Source: CAVPWP01 sp050789285
GTDB lineage: Bacteria > Pseudomonadota > Alphaproteobacteria > Rhodobacterales > Rhodobacteraceae
Direction: 5' to 3'
DNA length: 64,000 bases
NCBI RefSeq assembly: GCF_050789285.1
Contig: NZ_JBOUVX010000001.1
Location: forward strand, 62,001 to 126,000
Below, one piece after another: positions 52,893-63,563 of this stretch (position 1 is the stretch's first letter; the number at the start of each line of letters is the position of its first letter). A program made the position numbers and the translations under genes. The notes under the pieces were generated by a model. That model was not told the DNA's origin. It did not search any database and worked only from the letters and a program-made list of their open reading frames with translations.

Positions 52893-53021
52893 CTGACGGA
52901 TTTGCTTTCCGCGCTTTCAGTTAACCTTATCCGGCGCAGGCATGGCAAGCCATCCCCGACCGCTTCCGCACGCCTTGAAGCGTGCCGCCTGCCTGTTAGG
53001 TCCGGGAGAGGGAGAAGAACT

Positions 53022-54623
<1,602 letters not shown>

Positions 54624-54630
54624 CAAAAGT

Positions 54631-54660
54631 GGGGCGCCTTCGGGCGCCCCCTTCCTTTCG
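54631..54660 (+). terminator. Rho-independent-type terminator after the sulfatase gene
   Basis: A perfect 8-bp GC stem (GGGGCGCC with GGCGCCCC) closes a TTCG tetraloop eight bases after the sulfatase stop, followed by the pyrimidine run CTTCCTTTC. The run is not pure T, so termination may be partial and allow some read-through into the phosphatase gene. Confidence 0.7.
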
Positions 54661-54710
54661 GTCGCGTGATTTGCGCAAACCCTGCACAATTCGTTTCAGT
54701 TAGGTCCAAC

Positions 54711-55691
54711 ATGATCCGACCCATCTTCATTTCCGCTTTCGCCTCGGTCCTTCTGGCCGTGCCCGCCCTTGCCGACCCGCTGCCGTCGTGGAACGACACC
54801 GACGCCAAGACGACCATCATCGACTTCGTCGACCGCGTGACCGACCCGACCTCGTCCGACTATGTCACGCCGGCCGACCGGATCGCCGTCTTCGACAACG
54901 ACGGCACGCTCTGGGCCGAGCAGCCCGTCTACTTCCAGCTTTTCTTCGCGCTCGACCGCCTGCGCGCGCTTGCCGCGGCGGACCCGTCCATCCTGACTTC
55001 GGATACGCTGCGCGCGGCCGCCGAAGGCAACCTCGAGGCCGCCCTCGCCGGTGGCGAGGCGGCGCTGCTCGAGATCGTCAGCGTCTCGCATTCCGGCCTG
55101 TCGGTCGATGCCTATCAGGATGCCGTCCGGGACTGGCTTGACACCGCGCGCCACCCGGTGACGGGGATGGCCTATGACGAGATGACCTATCAGCCGATGC
55201 TCGAGCTTCTGCGCTACCTGCGCGACGAGGACTTCGCGACCTATATCGTCTCGGGCGGGGGCATCCACTTCATGCGCGCCTTCGCGGAAGAAGCCTATGG
55301 CATCCCGCCCGAGAACGTGATCGGCAGCGCCGGCAAGACGAGCTATGCGGTGGTCGACGGCGTGCCCACGGTCCTGAAGGACCCCGGTATCGCCTTCATC
55401 GACGACAAGGAAGGCAAGCCGGTCGGGATCGACACCCACATCGGCAAGCGCCCGATCCTTGTGGGCGGCAACTCGGACGGCGATTTCGCCATGCTCGAAT
55501 GGGCGACGGCGGGCGACGGGCCGCGTCTTGGCTTGATCGTGCATCACACCGACGGCCAACGTGAGTTCGCCTATGATCGCGACAGCCACATCGGGCAACT
55601 CGTGCGCGGGCTTGACGAAGGACCCGGTCGGGGCTGGCTGATCGTCGACATGGCAAACGACTGGTCGCGGATCTACTCCGGACAACGCTGA
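54711..55691 (+). CDS. Exported HAD-superfamily acid phosphatase-like hydrolase
   Basis: 326 residues from the ATG at 54711, with a signal peptide ending PALAD near residue 21. HAD motif I is VFDNDGTLW with nucleophile D62 and acid D64. Motif II is TYIVSGGG, and the last motif lies in LVGGNSDGDFAML. It dephosphorylates a small substrate in the periplasm. It follows the sulfatase gene on the same strand and probably shares its regulation. In-frame ATG at 54666 falls before the signal peptide and is unlikely. Confidence 0.85.
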   Translation: MIRPIFISAFASVLLAVPALADPLPSWNDTDAKTTIIDFVDRVTDPTSSDYVTPADRIAVFDNDGTLWAEQPVYFQLFFALDRLRALAAADPSILTSDTLRAAAEGNLEAALAGGEAALLEIVSVSHSGLSVDAYQDAVRDWLDTARHPVTGMAYDEMTYQPMLELLRYLRDEDFATYIVSGGGIHFMRAFAEEAYGIPPENVIGSAGKTSYAVVDGVPTVLKDPGIAFIDDKEGKPVGIDTHIGKRPILVGGNSDGDFAMLEWATAGDGPRLGLIVHHTDGQREFAYDRDSHIGQLVRGLDEGPGRGWLIVDMANDWSRIYSGQR

Positions 55692-55700
55692 GCCCAGTTT

Positions 55701-55726
55701 CGGGGCCGCTGCCTTCGTGGGCCCCG
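55701..55726 (+). terminator. Weak hairpin after the HAD gene
   Basis: A 7-bp stem (CGGGGCC with GGCCCCG) and 12-base loop lie ten bases after the HAD stop. There is no T run after it. It may end or protect the transcript together with the larger inverted repeat just downstream. Confidence 0.4.
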
Positions 55727-55740
55727 CGCACCAGCGCCCC

Positions 55741-55784
55741 GGCGCCGACCCCTTGTCGCTTTCGGGCGATGCGGGGTCGGCGCC
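55741..55784. repeat. 12-bp perfect inverted repeat with inner stem
   Basis: GGCGCCGACCCC and GGGGTCGGCGCC flank 20 bases that can form a further TCGC/GCGA stem. As RNA this would be one long, very stable hairpin about 66 bases before the next start codon. It could end the HAD transcript, or lie in the leader of the FAD/GcvT gene and regulate it. Confidence 0.65.
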
Positions 55785-55849
55785 ACCTGTTCCCGCCCTG
55801 CGAATTTCGCCAGAGTGACGCCAAACGGTGACCGGGAGGGAGTCGGGCC

Positions 55850-58351
55850 ATGAAGACCCATGTCAGGGCGCTTGTCGTCGGCGGAGGCGCGGTCGGCACC
55901 TCGATCGCCTATCATCTGGCGCGAGCGGGCTGGGACGACGTCATGCTGCTCGAGCGGGATGAACTGACCAGCGGGTCGACCTGGCACGCGGCGGGGTTGC
56001 TGCCCTATTTCAACATGTCCTACGCCACCACCCATATCCACGACTATTCGATCAAGCTCTACAAGACGCTTCAGGCAGAGACCGGCCTCAACCCCGGCTT
56101 CTCGGTGGTGGGCAACCTGCGCATGGCGCAGACGCAGGCGCGCATGGACGAATACATGCTGTACGCCGCGACCGCCGAAACCTGCGGCGTGCCCTTCGAG
56201 TGGCTGACGCCCGCGCAGATCAGGGACCGCTGGCCCCTGGTGCGGACCGACGATCTTCAGGGCGCGATCTACCATCCCACGGACGGCTATATAAATCCGG
56301 CCGACGTGACCCAGGCCATGGCCAAGGGCGCGCGCCTGCGCGGGGTGACGATCGAGCGGAAATGGCAGGTCGACGGCTACGCCTGGACGGGCGACCATTG
56401 GGAAGTGACGGTCACGAAGATGGCCGACCGGGGCGGCAACCTGGTGCCCACGGACGAGCGCGAGGTGATCCACGCCGAGCATGTGGTGACCGCGACCGGC
56501 AACCACGCCCAGCGGACCGCGCGGCTTCTGGGGATCAGGATCCCCGCGATCCCGGTCGAACATCAGTACATCGTCACCGAACCCGATCCCGCGCTGGTCG
56601 ACTGGCGCAAGTCGAACCCAGAACATCCGGTGCTGCGCGACGCCGACGCCAAGTGGTACGTGCGCGAGGAACGCGGGGGCTGGATCCTTGGCCCCTACGA
56701 ACAGGGCGCACCCGCGCGCTTCCTCTACGAAGTGCCCGAAAGCTTCCGCGCCGATCTTTTCCCCCTCGATCTGGAGCGGATCGAGCAGGAATACCTGTCG
56801 ATGATCCACCGCATCCCATCCTCCGAGACGGTGGGCCTGAAGGACGATTTCAACGGCCCGATCTGCTATACCCCCGACGGCAACCCCTTGATCGGACCCG
56901 CGCCGGGCCTGCGCAACATGTGGCTGGCCGAGGGCTTTTCCTTCGGCATCACCGCTGCGGGCGGGGCGGGCTACTACCTCGCGCAGCTGATGGTCGAGGG
57001 CGAGGCCGCGATCGACATGGCCAGCCTCGACCCCCGCCGCTACGGCTCGTGGATGACGACGGAATACGCGGCGCGGAAGAACGAGGAATGCTATTCCCAC
57101 GTCTTCATCCTGCATCACCCCGACGAAGAGCGCGAAGCCTGCCGTCCCTTGCGCACCTCGCCCGCCTATGACCGGCAGAAGGCGCGGGGCGCGCAGTTCG
57201 GGCAGGTCAACGGGTGGGAGCGTCCGAACTACTACGGCCCCGCAGATGCGCCCGACGGGTTCGACCACGACGCCCGCAGCTTCCGGCGTGGCGGCTGGTG
57301 GCAGTACGCGGTCGAAGAGGCCACCGCGATCCGCAAGGCGGCGGGCCTGATCGACGCCACGGCCTTCGCCAAGCACCGCGTGCGCGGGCCGGGGGCGACG
57401 GCGTTTCTGGACCATCTGACCTGCAACCGGCTACCGAAGGTGGGGCGGATCAACCTGACCTATGCCCTGACCTCGCACGGCACGGTGCGGACCGAATACA
57501 CCATCGTCCGCCTGGCCGAAGACGACTACTACCTCGTCTCGGCCGGGGCGTGGGCCGCGTATGACGGCGACCATCTGACGAAGGCCGCCGAGGATTTCAT
57601 GGGTGCCGGCGGCGGCTGGGTGGCTGTCGACGACGTGACCACGCAATGGGGCGTCTTCGCGCTGGCCGGGCCGCGGTCGCGCGACATCCTGAAGGCGCTG
57701 GTCCGCGACGCCGACCCGGCCACGGTCCTGTCGAACAAGCGCTTCCCCTGGCTGTCGGTGCGGCAGATCGAGCTTCTGATGTGCCCGGTCCGCGCCATCC
57801 GCGTGGCCTATACCGGCGAGCTTGGATGGGAGCTTCATCACCCGATCGAGATGCAGACCTATCTCTGGGACAGGCTGATGGAGGCCGGGGCGCCGCACGG
57901 GCTGACGCTTGTGGGTGCGCGCGCCCAGAACTGGCTGCGGCAGGAGAAAAGCTATCGCGCCTTCGGCACCGAACTTGGTCGCGACGCGACCCCGCTTGAG
58001 GCCGGACTCGACCGTTTCGTGGACCTCGACAAGGATTTCCACGGCAAGGACAGGATGCTCGAGACCGGCATCCGGTCGCGCTGTGTCACGATGCTGATCG
58101 ACGGACCGGCCGACGCAGACCCCTGGGGGCGCGAGGCGCTCTATCACGCTGATGACCGGGTCGGGCGGCTGACGTCGGGCGGCTGGTCGGTGGCCTTCGG
58201 CAAGTCGATCGGCATGGGCTATGTCCGTCCCGACCTGGCGGTCCCGGGGACGCGGCTTCAGGTGCGGATGCAGACCCGGCTGTGGGATGCCGTGGTCACC
58301 GAAGACAGCCCCTACGACCCGCAAAACGCGACGATTCGCGCCGACGGGTGA
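55850..58351 (+). CDS. Dimethylglycine/sarcosine dehydrogenase-like FAD and GcvT-domain enzyme
   Basis: 833 residues. N-terminal DAO domain with the FAD loop LVVGGGAVGTSIAYHLARAG and STWHAAGLLP, where the His matches the covalent-flavin position of dimethylglycine dehydrogenase. After an FAO_M-type linker (about 375-430), a GcvT-like folate domain (about 440-710; VGRINLTYALTSHGTVRTEY) and a GcvT C-terminal barrel end the protein. Such enzymes demethylate N-methyl amines and pass the one-carbon unit to tetrahydrofolate. The exact substrate is not determined; betaine-derived glycines or DMSP demethylation-like substrates are all possible. Confidence 0.87.
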   Translation: MKTHVRALVVGGGAVGTSIAYHLARAGWDDVMLLERDELTSGSTWHAAGLLPYFNMSYATTHIHDYSIKLYKTLQAETGLNPGFSVVGNLRMAQTQARMDEYMLYAATAETCGVPFEWLTPAQIRDRWPLVRTDDLQGAIYHPTDGYINPADVTQAMAKGARLRGVTIERKWQVDGYAWTGDHWEVTVTKMADRGGNLVPTDEREVIHAEHVVTATGNHAQRTARLLGIRIPAIPVEHQYIVTEPDPALVDWRKSNPEHPVLRDADAKWYVREERGGWILGPYEQGAPARFLYEVPESFRADLFPLDLERIEQEYLSMIHRIPSSETVGLKDDFNGPICYTPDGNPLIGPAPGLRNMWLAEGFSFGITAAGGAGYYLAQLMVEGEAAIDMASLDPRRYGSWMTTEYAARKNEECYSHVFILHHPDEEREACRPLRTSPAYDRQKARGAQFGQVNGWERPNYYGPADAPDGFDHDARSFRRGGWWQYAVEEATAIRKAAGLIDATAFAKHRVRGPGATAFLDHLTCNRLPKVGRINLTYALTSHGTVRTEYTIVRLAEDDYYLVSAGAWAAYDGDHLTKAAEDFMGAGGGWVAVDDVTTQWGVFALAGPRSRDILKALVRDADPATVLSNKRFPWLSVRQIELLMCPVRAIRVAYTGELGWELHHPIEMQTYLWDRLMEAGAPHGLTLVGARAQNWLRQEKSYRAFGTELGRDATPLEAGLDRFVDLDKDFHGKDRMLETGIRSRCVTMLIDGPADADPWGREALYHADDRVGRLTSGGWSVAFGKSIGMGYVRPDLAVPGTRLQVRMQTRLWDAVVTEDSPYDPQNATIRADG

Positions 58352-58586
58352 ACATTGCGCGGTGCGGCGGGCCGGTTTCCGCCGCATTTCTTCGCCGCGG
58401 CGCGCGAAAACCGGCATGTCGCCGGCGACGATCCGCCCGCCAAAAAGGCTTTGTTAACGTTTCGCGTCCCAGACTGCGGCAATTCGCGGTCGCTTTCCCG
58501 GATTCTCCATCCGCCGTCCCTATTGTGGACACATTTCGACCTAGGCTGGTTAAGCGAGAGGGCGACGGCTGAGGGATGCACGCGCG

Positions 58587-59228
58587 ATGACTGTGGTGAC
58601 CAAAATCTCGGAGACCTCGGTGGTGGCCAAGGCAGGGGCCTTCGGGCTTTGCGCCGGGGCGAACCTGCGCACCCCCTGCGGCAGCCGGCGGATCGAGAAT
58701 CTGCGCAAGGGCGACCTTATCGTCACCCGCGACAACGGTCTTCAGCCTGTGCGCCTTGTCTGGCGCCGCACGCTGACGGCCACCGAAATCGCGGCCGACC
58801 CGTCGCTTGCGCCGGTGCGGCTGAAGCCCCGCGCCATCGGCCCGATGATGCCCCAGCGCGATCTCCTGGTGGGCGGCGCCCATCGTGTGCTGATCCCGGG
58901 CTGGCGGCTTCAGGACGTGCCCGACACCACCGCCTGCCTGATCCCCGCGCGCGATCTCGCCGGGGTCAACGACGCCGCCTATATCGACCGCTCGGCGGAG
59001 GAAGTGACCTATTACAACGTCGTCTTCGACCACCACCAGGTCTTCACCGCGAACGGTCTGCCGGTCGAAAGCTTCCTGCCCACGGCGTCGGCGCTCTGTG
59101 CGCTGTCGCGCGACGTGACCGACGACATCACCCGGCTTTTCCCCGAACTGCTGAGGGCGCCGTCGGCCTATCCGCCTGCGGAATATCCGACGCCCGAGGC
59201 GCCGCGTTACCGCCCCGACTTCGCCTGA
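58587..59228 (+). CDS. Stand-alone Hint-domain protein
   Basis: 213 residues with the Hint (hedgehog/intein) fold: Cys22 starts a splice-like block CAGANLRTPCGSRRIENLRK followed by GDLIVTRDNGLQPVRLVWRR, a block-B-like VGGAHRVLI and the late YYNVVFDHHQVFTANGLPVE. Proteins of this type are very common in Rhodobacteraceae, usually at the C-terminus of secreted repeat proteins, but here no N-terminal extein or repeat region is present. Self-cleavage activity and function are unknown. It stands alone, 235 bases after the previous gene and tail to tail with the next. Confidence 0.8.
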   Translation: MTVVTKISETSVVAKAGAFGLCAGANLRTPCGSRRIENLRKGDLIVTRDNGLQPVRLVWRRTLTATEIAADPSLAPVRLKPRAIGPMMPQRDLLVGGAHRVLIPGWRLQDVPDTTACLIPARDLAGVNDAAYIDRSAEEVTYYNVVFDHHQVFTANGLPVESFLPTASALCALSRDVTDDITRLFPELLRAPSAYPPAEYPTPEAPRYRPDFA

Positions 59229-59231
59229 TCT

Positions 59232-60302
59232 TCAGCGCAGCCGCGCGGGCTGAAGCGCCCGCAGGATGTCGGCCGGCATGGGCTGCGACCCGCCGGTGAT
59301 CTGCGCCGCAAGGCAGGCCGACGCGGCAGGCGCCGTCTGAAAGCCGTAGCCGCCCTGACCCGCAGACCAGAAGAAGCCCGCAACCCCGGGCTCGGGCCCC
59401 AGGACCAGCGAGCGGTCGGGCGCGAAGGTGCGCAGGCCCGCCCAGCTTGTCTCGACCCGCGTCACCGGCTCGGTCACCATCGCCTCGTAGCGCGCCAGCC
59501 CTTCGGCCAGCACCATGTCGTCGGGCCAGGCGTCGAAGGGTTCCATCGGGTCTTCGTCGGCGGGAGAGACCAGCAGTTTCCCCGCATCCGGCTTGGCATA
59601 CCAGCCTTCGCCCGCGCCGAAAAACATGGGCCATCCACTGACGTCGTGGCCGCCGGGCGCGGGGATGCGGGCCATCGAGCGGCGGTTCGGCTGCAGCCCA
59701 AGGGGGGGCACGCCGGCCAGCACCGCGATGCGGTCAGCCCAGGCGCCGGCGGCGTTGACCAGGATCGGGGCCGTGAACGCCTCGTCCCCGGCCATGACGC
59801 GCCACAGCGTGCCCTCGCGCGCGATGGCCCCGACCCTGCGGCCGGTCAGGACGGCACCGCCATGGGCGCGCACGGTGCGCGCGAAGTCCTGGATCAGCCG
59901 GTCGGTGTCGACGTCCCAGGCATCTTCGTGCCAGGCCGCCCGCGCAAGGCGGTCGCGCCGGAGGATCGGAACCAAGCCCAGCGCCTCGTCCGGGCCGATC
60001 TCGGGGATCTTCATTTCGGAAAGATCAGCCTCGAAGGCGTCGATCTCGTCCGGGGCGGCGACGACCATCAGGCCACGCGGGCCAAGATATCCGCCCGTCA
60101 CGAAGTGGTCGCGGCTTGCTTCGTTCAGCGCCAGCGTCGTGGGCCTGCCATAGCTGGCCTCGTAAAGCGCAGCCGACCGCCCCGAGGCGTGATAGCCAAG
60201 CGCCGTCTCGGCTTCGAGCAGGGTCACACTGCCGTGGGGTGCCAGACGCGCCGCCACCGACACGCCCGCGATGCCGCCGCCGATCACCAGGAAATCGCTC
60301 AT
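59232..60302 (-). CDS. DAO-family FAD oxidoreductase (D-arginine dehydrogenase-like)
   Basis: 356 residues from the ATG at 60302. The FAD motif DFLVIGGGIAGVSVAARLAP is at residues 3-22, followed by LEAETALGYHASGRSAALYE, a segment typical of DauA-type D-amino-acid dehydrogenases. ILVNAAGAWADRIAVLAGV and the late GQGGYGFQTAPA support it. It oxidises an amino acid or amine to the imino acid. The substrate is not known. Confidence 0.83.
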   Translation of the reverse strand: MSDFLVIGGGIAGVSVAARLAPHGSVTLLEAETALGYHASGRSAALYEASYGRPTTLALNEASRDHFVTGGYLGPRGLMVVAAPDEIDAFEADLSEMKIPEIGPDEALGLVPILRRDRLARAAWHEDAWDVDTDRLIQDFARTVRAHGGAVLTGRRVGAIAREGTLWRVMAGDEAFTAPILVNAAGAWADRIAVLAGVPPLGLQPNRRSMARIPAPGGHDVSGWPMFFGAGEGWYAKPDAGKLLVSPADEDPMEPFDAWPDDMVLAEGLARYEAMVTEPVTRVETSWAGLRTFAPDRSLVLGPEPGVAGFFWSAGQGGYGFQTAPAASACLAAQITGGSQPMPADILRALQPARLR

Positions 60303-60374
60303 TGCCTGCCGTCCTTTTCCGTTCCGGGCGGCAAGCAATCACAGTTGCAGGGCGGGGAAAACCCCCTGACGAGG

Positions 60375-62276
60375 TCACTCGCGCAGGATGCCGTTCATCA
60401 CCCGGTCGATGGCGTGAAGCGCGGCGTGCGGGTCGGGCTGACGCGCCATCGCGCGGCGGAACGCGACATCGACCATCGACTGCGGCGCAGGCTGCCCGAT
60501 CCAGGGCGCGCCCGCCATCAGGACCCGCGACAGTGTGCCCTGATCGCCGGATCCCGGCCGATAGATCAGGTGGCCGTCCTTCACCGTGCCCACGTCATAG
60601 ACGACCTGGTCGCCCTTGATCGTTCGCATCACGGTCAGGCTGTCGAGGGTTTCGGGGTCGACGGCGGTCGGGTCGTCGCTGAGGATCACGAAGTCGGCAA
60701 GCTTGCCCACTTCGATCGACCCCTTCCGGTCTTCCTCGAAGTGCTGGAAGGCGGGCCAGATCGTCATCGCCTTCAGCGCCGTGATCACGTCGACGCGCTG
60801 GTCGGGGCCGATGATGTCGTTCGACCGCGACCGCCGCGTGACGGTCGCGTCGAGGATGCGCATGGAATCGGGGAAGGCCACCGGGGCATCGTGGTGGGAC
60901 GAGAACATCGACCCGCGCGTGAGGTACCACTGCGTGGGCGAGATGTTCTCGGCCAGCACCGGCCCCACGGTGCGGTCGCGGTGCCAGTCGCCCCAGTAGA
61001 AGGTATGCATCGGGAAGAGCGAGGGGAACACGCCGAGATCGACGAAGGCTTGCACCTGATCCTCGCGCTGGAACTGGCCGTGGATCAGGACTGGCCGGCG
61101 GTCTGCGGGGCCGTGAACCTCGGTCGCCTGCCGGATCGCGGCGATCAGGATGTCGGACGCGCCTTCGCCGTTCGAATGGGTCAGGATCTGGATGTCGTTG
61201 GCGAAGGCCCAGTCGATGGCATCGAAGACCTGATCGTTGCTGGCCGCCGTGTAGCCGACGTAGTCGCCGCGAAAGGTCGGCGGCGGGTTGTAATAGGGCC
61301 GGTCGCGGAACGCCGTGAAGCCCTGCGGTGAGCCGTCGATGGTCAGCTTGGCGCCGGCCACGCGGAACCCGTCGACATAGTCGCGGCGGGCATTCGCAAG
61401 GATGAAGTCGCGGTCCATGAGGATGTCCGGATAGGACACGACATCGATATCAAGGCCTTCCTCGGTCGCCACGGCCTGCATGATCTGCGCCTGGCCGGCG
61501 CTCGACCGGCCGTCCTGACCGGTCGTGTATCCGTAGCTTGCCAGAAGCTCGGTCCCGGCGCGGAACATCACGCGCATGGCGTTTTCGTCAAGCGCGCCCA
61601 GAAGACCCATCAGCGCCTCGAAGAAGGGGGTTTCCTCGAGCACGCCGTTCGGGGTGCCGTCGGCCTCGCGCCGGATCACCCCGCCGGGACGCTCGGCCGT
61701 CTGGGCGTCGAAGCCCACGACTTCGAGCGCCTTCGAGTTCAGCACGCCGATATGCCCGGACTGGTGAATGATGACGACCGGGATGTCGGTGCTGACGGCG
61801 TCCAGGTCCGCGCGCGTCGGGTGGCGCAGTTCGGCAAGCTGGCTGTCGTCGTAGCCGAAGCCCAGCAAAAGGTTGCCGGCGGCGACCCGTTCGGGGAAGG
61901 CCTCGGCGAACTCACCCAGGACCCGCTGCAACGCCGGGATGTCGTTCACCTCGCCATCGGGTGCGGGCAGCATGTTGGCCGACAGCGCCTGAAGCCCGAT
62001 CATCATCGCGTGGCCGTGGGCGTCGACGAATCCGGGAAGCATCGTGCGCCCGCCAAGGTCGATCGTTTCGGTGTTCTCGCCCTGAAGCGCCGACAGGTCG
62101 GCCAGCGCGCCCACGGCAAGGATCGTGCCGTCCTTCGCGGCCACGGCCTCGGCCCGCGGGGCCGCGTCGTCCATCGTCAGGATCGGCCCACCGAAGTAGA
62201 TCGTGTCGGCGCTATCCTGGGCCGCCACCGGACAGGCGATCGCGATGGCAAGTGCGGTGGCGGCAAGTCTGTTCAT
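60375..62276 (-). CDS. Exported YtcJ-like amidohydrolase
   Basis: 633 residues from ATG at 62276, preceded by AAGGGGG; an ATG six codons upstream lacks a ribosome site. The signal peptide ends PVAAQ near residue 20, so the enzyme is periplasmic, unusual for a family mostly cytoplasmic. The metal motif is PGFVDAHGHAMM, with IIHQSGHIGVLNSKALE and TIDGSPQGFT as in the Amidohydro_3 family. A C-terminal GKLADFVILSDDP completes the composite domain. Substrate unknown. It lies downstream of the BMP importer, but a terminator separates them. Confidence 0.85.
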   Translation of the reverse strand: MNRLAATALAIAIACPVAAQDSADTIYFGGPILTMDDAAPRAEAVAAKDGTILAVGALADLSALQGENTETIDLGGRTMLPGFVDAHGHAMMIGLQALSANMLPAPDGEVNDIPALQRVLGEFAEAFPERVAAGNLLLGFGYDDSQLAELRHPTRADLDAVSTDIPVVIIHQSGHIGVLNSKALEVVGFDAQTAERPGGVIRREADGTPNGVLEETPFFEALMGLLGALDENAMRVMFRAGTELLASYGYTTGQDGRSSAGQAQIMQAVATEEGLDIDVVSYPDILMDRDFILANARRDYVDGFRVAGAKLTIDGSPQGFTAFRDRPYYNPPPTFRGDYVGYTAASNDQVFDAIDWAFANDIQILTHSNGEGASDILIAAIRQATEVHGPADRRPVLIHGQFQREDQVQAFVDLGVFPSLFPMHTFYWGDWHRDRTVGPVLAENISPTQWYLTRGSMFSSHHDAPVAFPDSMRILDATVTRRSRSNDIIGPDQRVDVITALKAMTIWPAFQHFEEDRKGSIEVGKLADFVILSDDPTAVDPETLDSLTVMRTIKGDQVVYDVGTVKDGHLIYRPGSGDQGTLSRVLMAGAPWIGQPAPQSMVDVAFRRAMARQPDPHAALHAIDRVMNGILRE

Positions 62277-62369
62277 GCTGAAGTCCCCCTTCAAGGTGAA
62301 GAAACCCTAGCACAGAGACCCGGTTTGTCACCCTTGGTGTGGCTCACCCCGGTGCCAAGTACATTGTGC

Positions 62370-62401
62370 GGAAACGAAAAGCCCGGGTCGATGACCCGGG
62401 C
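62370..62401 (-). terminator. Rho-independent terminator after the BMP binding-protein gene
   Basis: On the minus strand a 9-bp stem (GCCCGGGTC with GACCCGGGC) with a three-base loop is followed by TTTTCGTTTCC. It lies 26 bases after the binding-protein stop and before the amidohydrolase start, so the two are probably separate transcripts. Confidence 0.8.
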
Positions 62402-62427
62402 TTCACGCCGTTGAAGACAGGCACCGC

Positions 62428-63510
62428 TCAGCTGGGAATGTCGCCGGTGATGCCCTGCACGTAGAAGTTCATGGTGACCAACTGCTCGTCCGTCGCCACT
62501 TCGCCCTCGGCCAGGAAGACCGATCCGTCCTGCTTGGCGATCGGTCCGGTGAAGGGGTGATAGGTGCCGGCGGTGATCGCGTCGATCATGCCCTGCGCCT
62601 CGGCGCGGATCTCTTCCGGGATGGCATCGGTCATCTCGCCGATCACCACCTCTCCCTCGGTCATTCCGCCCCAGCTGTGGGTCGATTCCCAGGTCCCTTC
62701 GAGAACGGCCTGCACCCGCTTGATGTAGTAGGGCGACCATTCGTCGATGATCGAGGCCACGCGCGGGCTGGGCTTGTACTCGGCCATGTCGGACGCCTGG
62801 CCGAAGCCGATGACGCCCGGTGTCTTCGCCATTTCGGCCAGCGGCGCGGTCGAATCGGTGTGCTGGGCGATCACGTCGACGCCCTGTTCGATCATCGCCT
62901 TGGCGGCATCGGCTTCCTTCGCCGGGTCGAACCAGGTGTAGGCCCAGATCACCACAAGCTCGACCTCGGGGTTCACCTTCTGGGCGTGCAGGAAGAACGA
63001 GTTGATGCCCTGGATCACTTCGGGAATCGGGAACGAGGCGATGTAGCCGATCTTGTTCGTCTTCGTCATCCGGCCCGCGATATGCCCGATGACGGCGCGG
63101 CCTTCGTAGAAGCGGGCGTCATAGGTCGCCAGGTTCGCGGCGCGCTTGTAGCCGGTGGCATGTTCGAACTTCACGTCCGGGAACTTCTCGGCCGCGGCCA
63201 CGGTCGCGTCCATGAAGCCGAAGGAGGTGGTGAAGATCAGGCCGCAGCCGGACAGCGCCATCTGCGCCATCACGCGCTCGGCGTCCGCGCCTTCGGGCAC
63301 GCTTTCCTGGTAGACGGTCTCGACCGCGTCGCCGAACTGCGCTTCGACGGCAAGCCGGCCCTGGTCATGCTGGAAGGTCCATCCGCCGTCTCCGATCGGG
63401 CCGACATAGACGAAGCCGACCTTCAGCGGCGATTGTGCCCGCGCGGGCAGGCCCAGCGCCGCGGCCGTCGCGGCGGCAGCGCCCGAGGCGAGAAGCGTTC
63501 TTCTTTTCAC
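62428..63510 (-). CDS. BMP-family ABC transporter substrate-binding protein
   Basis: 360 residues. The start is GTG at 63510, eight bases after AGGGAG; an ATG nearby is out of frame. The N-terminus VKRRTLLASGAAAATAAAL has a twin-arginine-like pair and ends PARA. The mature protein matches the PnrA/BMP family (KVGFVYVGPIGDGGWTFQHD, ARFYEGRAVIGHIAGRMTK, IGYIASFPIPEVIQGIN), whose members bind purine nucleosides or related compounds. The permease gene lies 53 bases upstream in the operon. Confidence 0.88.
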   Translation of the reverse strand: MKRRTLLASGAAAATAAALGLPARAQSPLKVGFVYVGPIGDGGWTFQHDQGRLAVEAQFGDAVETVYQESVPEGADAERVMAQMALSGCGLIFTTSFGFMDATVAAAEKFPDVKFEHATGYKRAANLATYDARFYEGRAVIGHIAGRMTKTNKIGYIASFPIPEVIQGINSFFLHAQKVNPEVELVVIWAYTWFDPAKEADAAKAMIEQGVDVIAQHTDSTAPLAEMAKTPGVIGFGQASDMAEYKPSPRVASIIDEWSPYYIKRVQAVLEGTWESTHSWGGMTEGEVVIGEMTDAIPEEIRAEAQGMIDAITAGTYHPFTGPIAKQDGSVFLAEGEVATDEQLVTMNFYVQGITGDIPS

Positions 63511-63563
63511 GAAACATACTCCCTGTTTTGCGGGGCTCCCCAAGGCCCCGGTGAAGTGGCGCC

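Noticed and set aside
58352..58586. Possible CtrA or other regulator site around GTTAACG before the Hint gene
   Set aside because: Only one TTAA half is present; the second half at N7 is missing.
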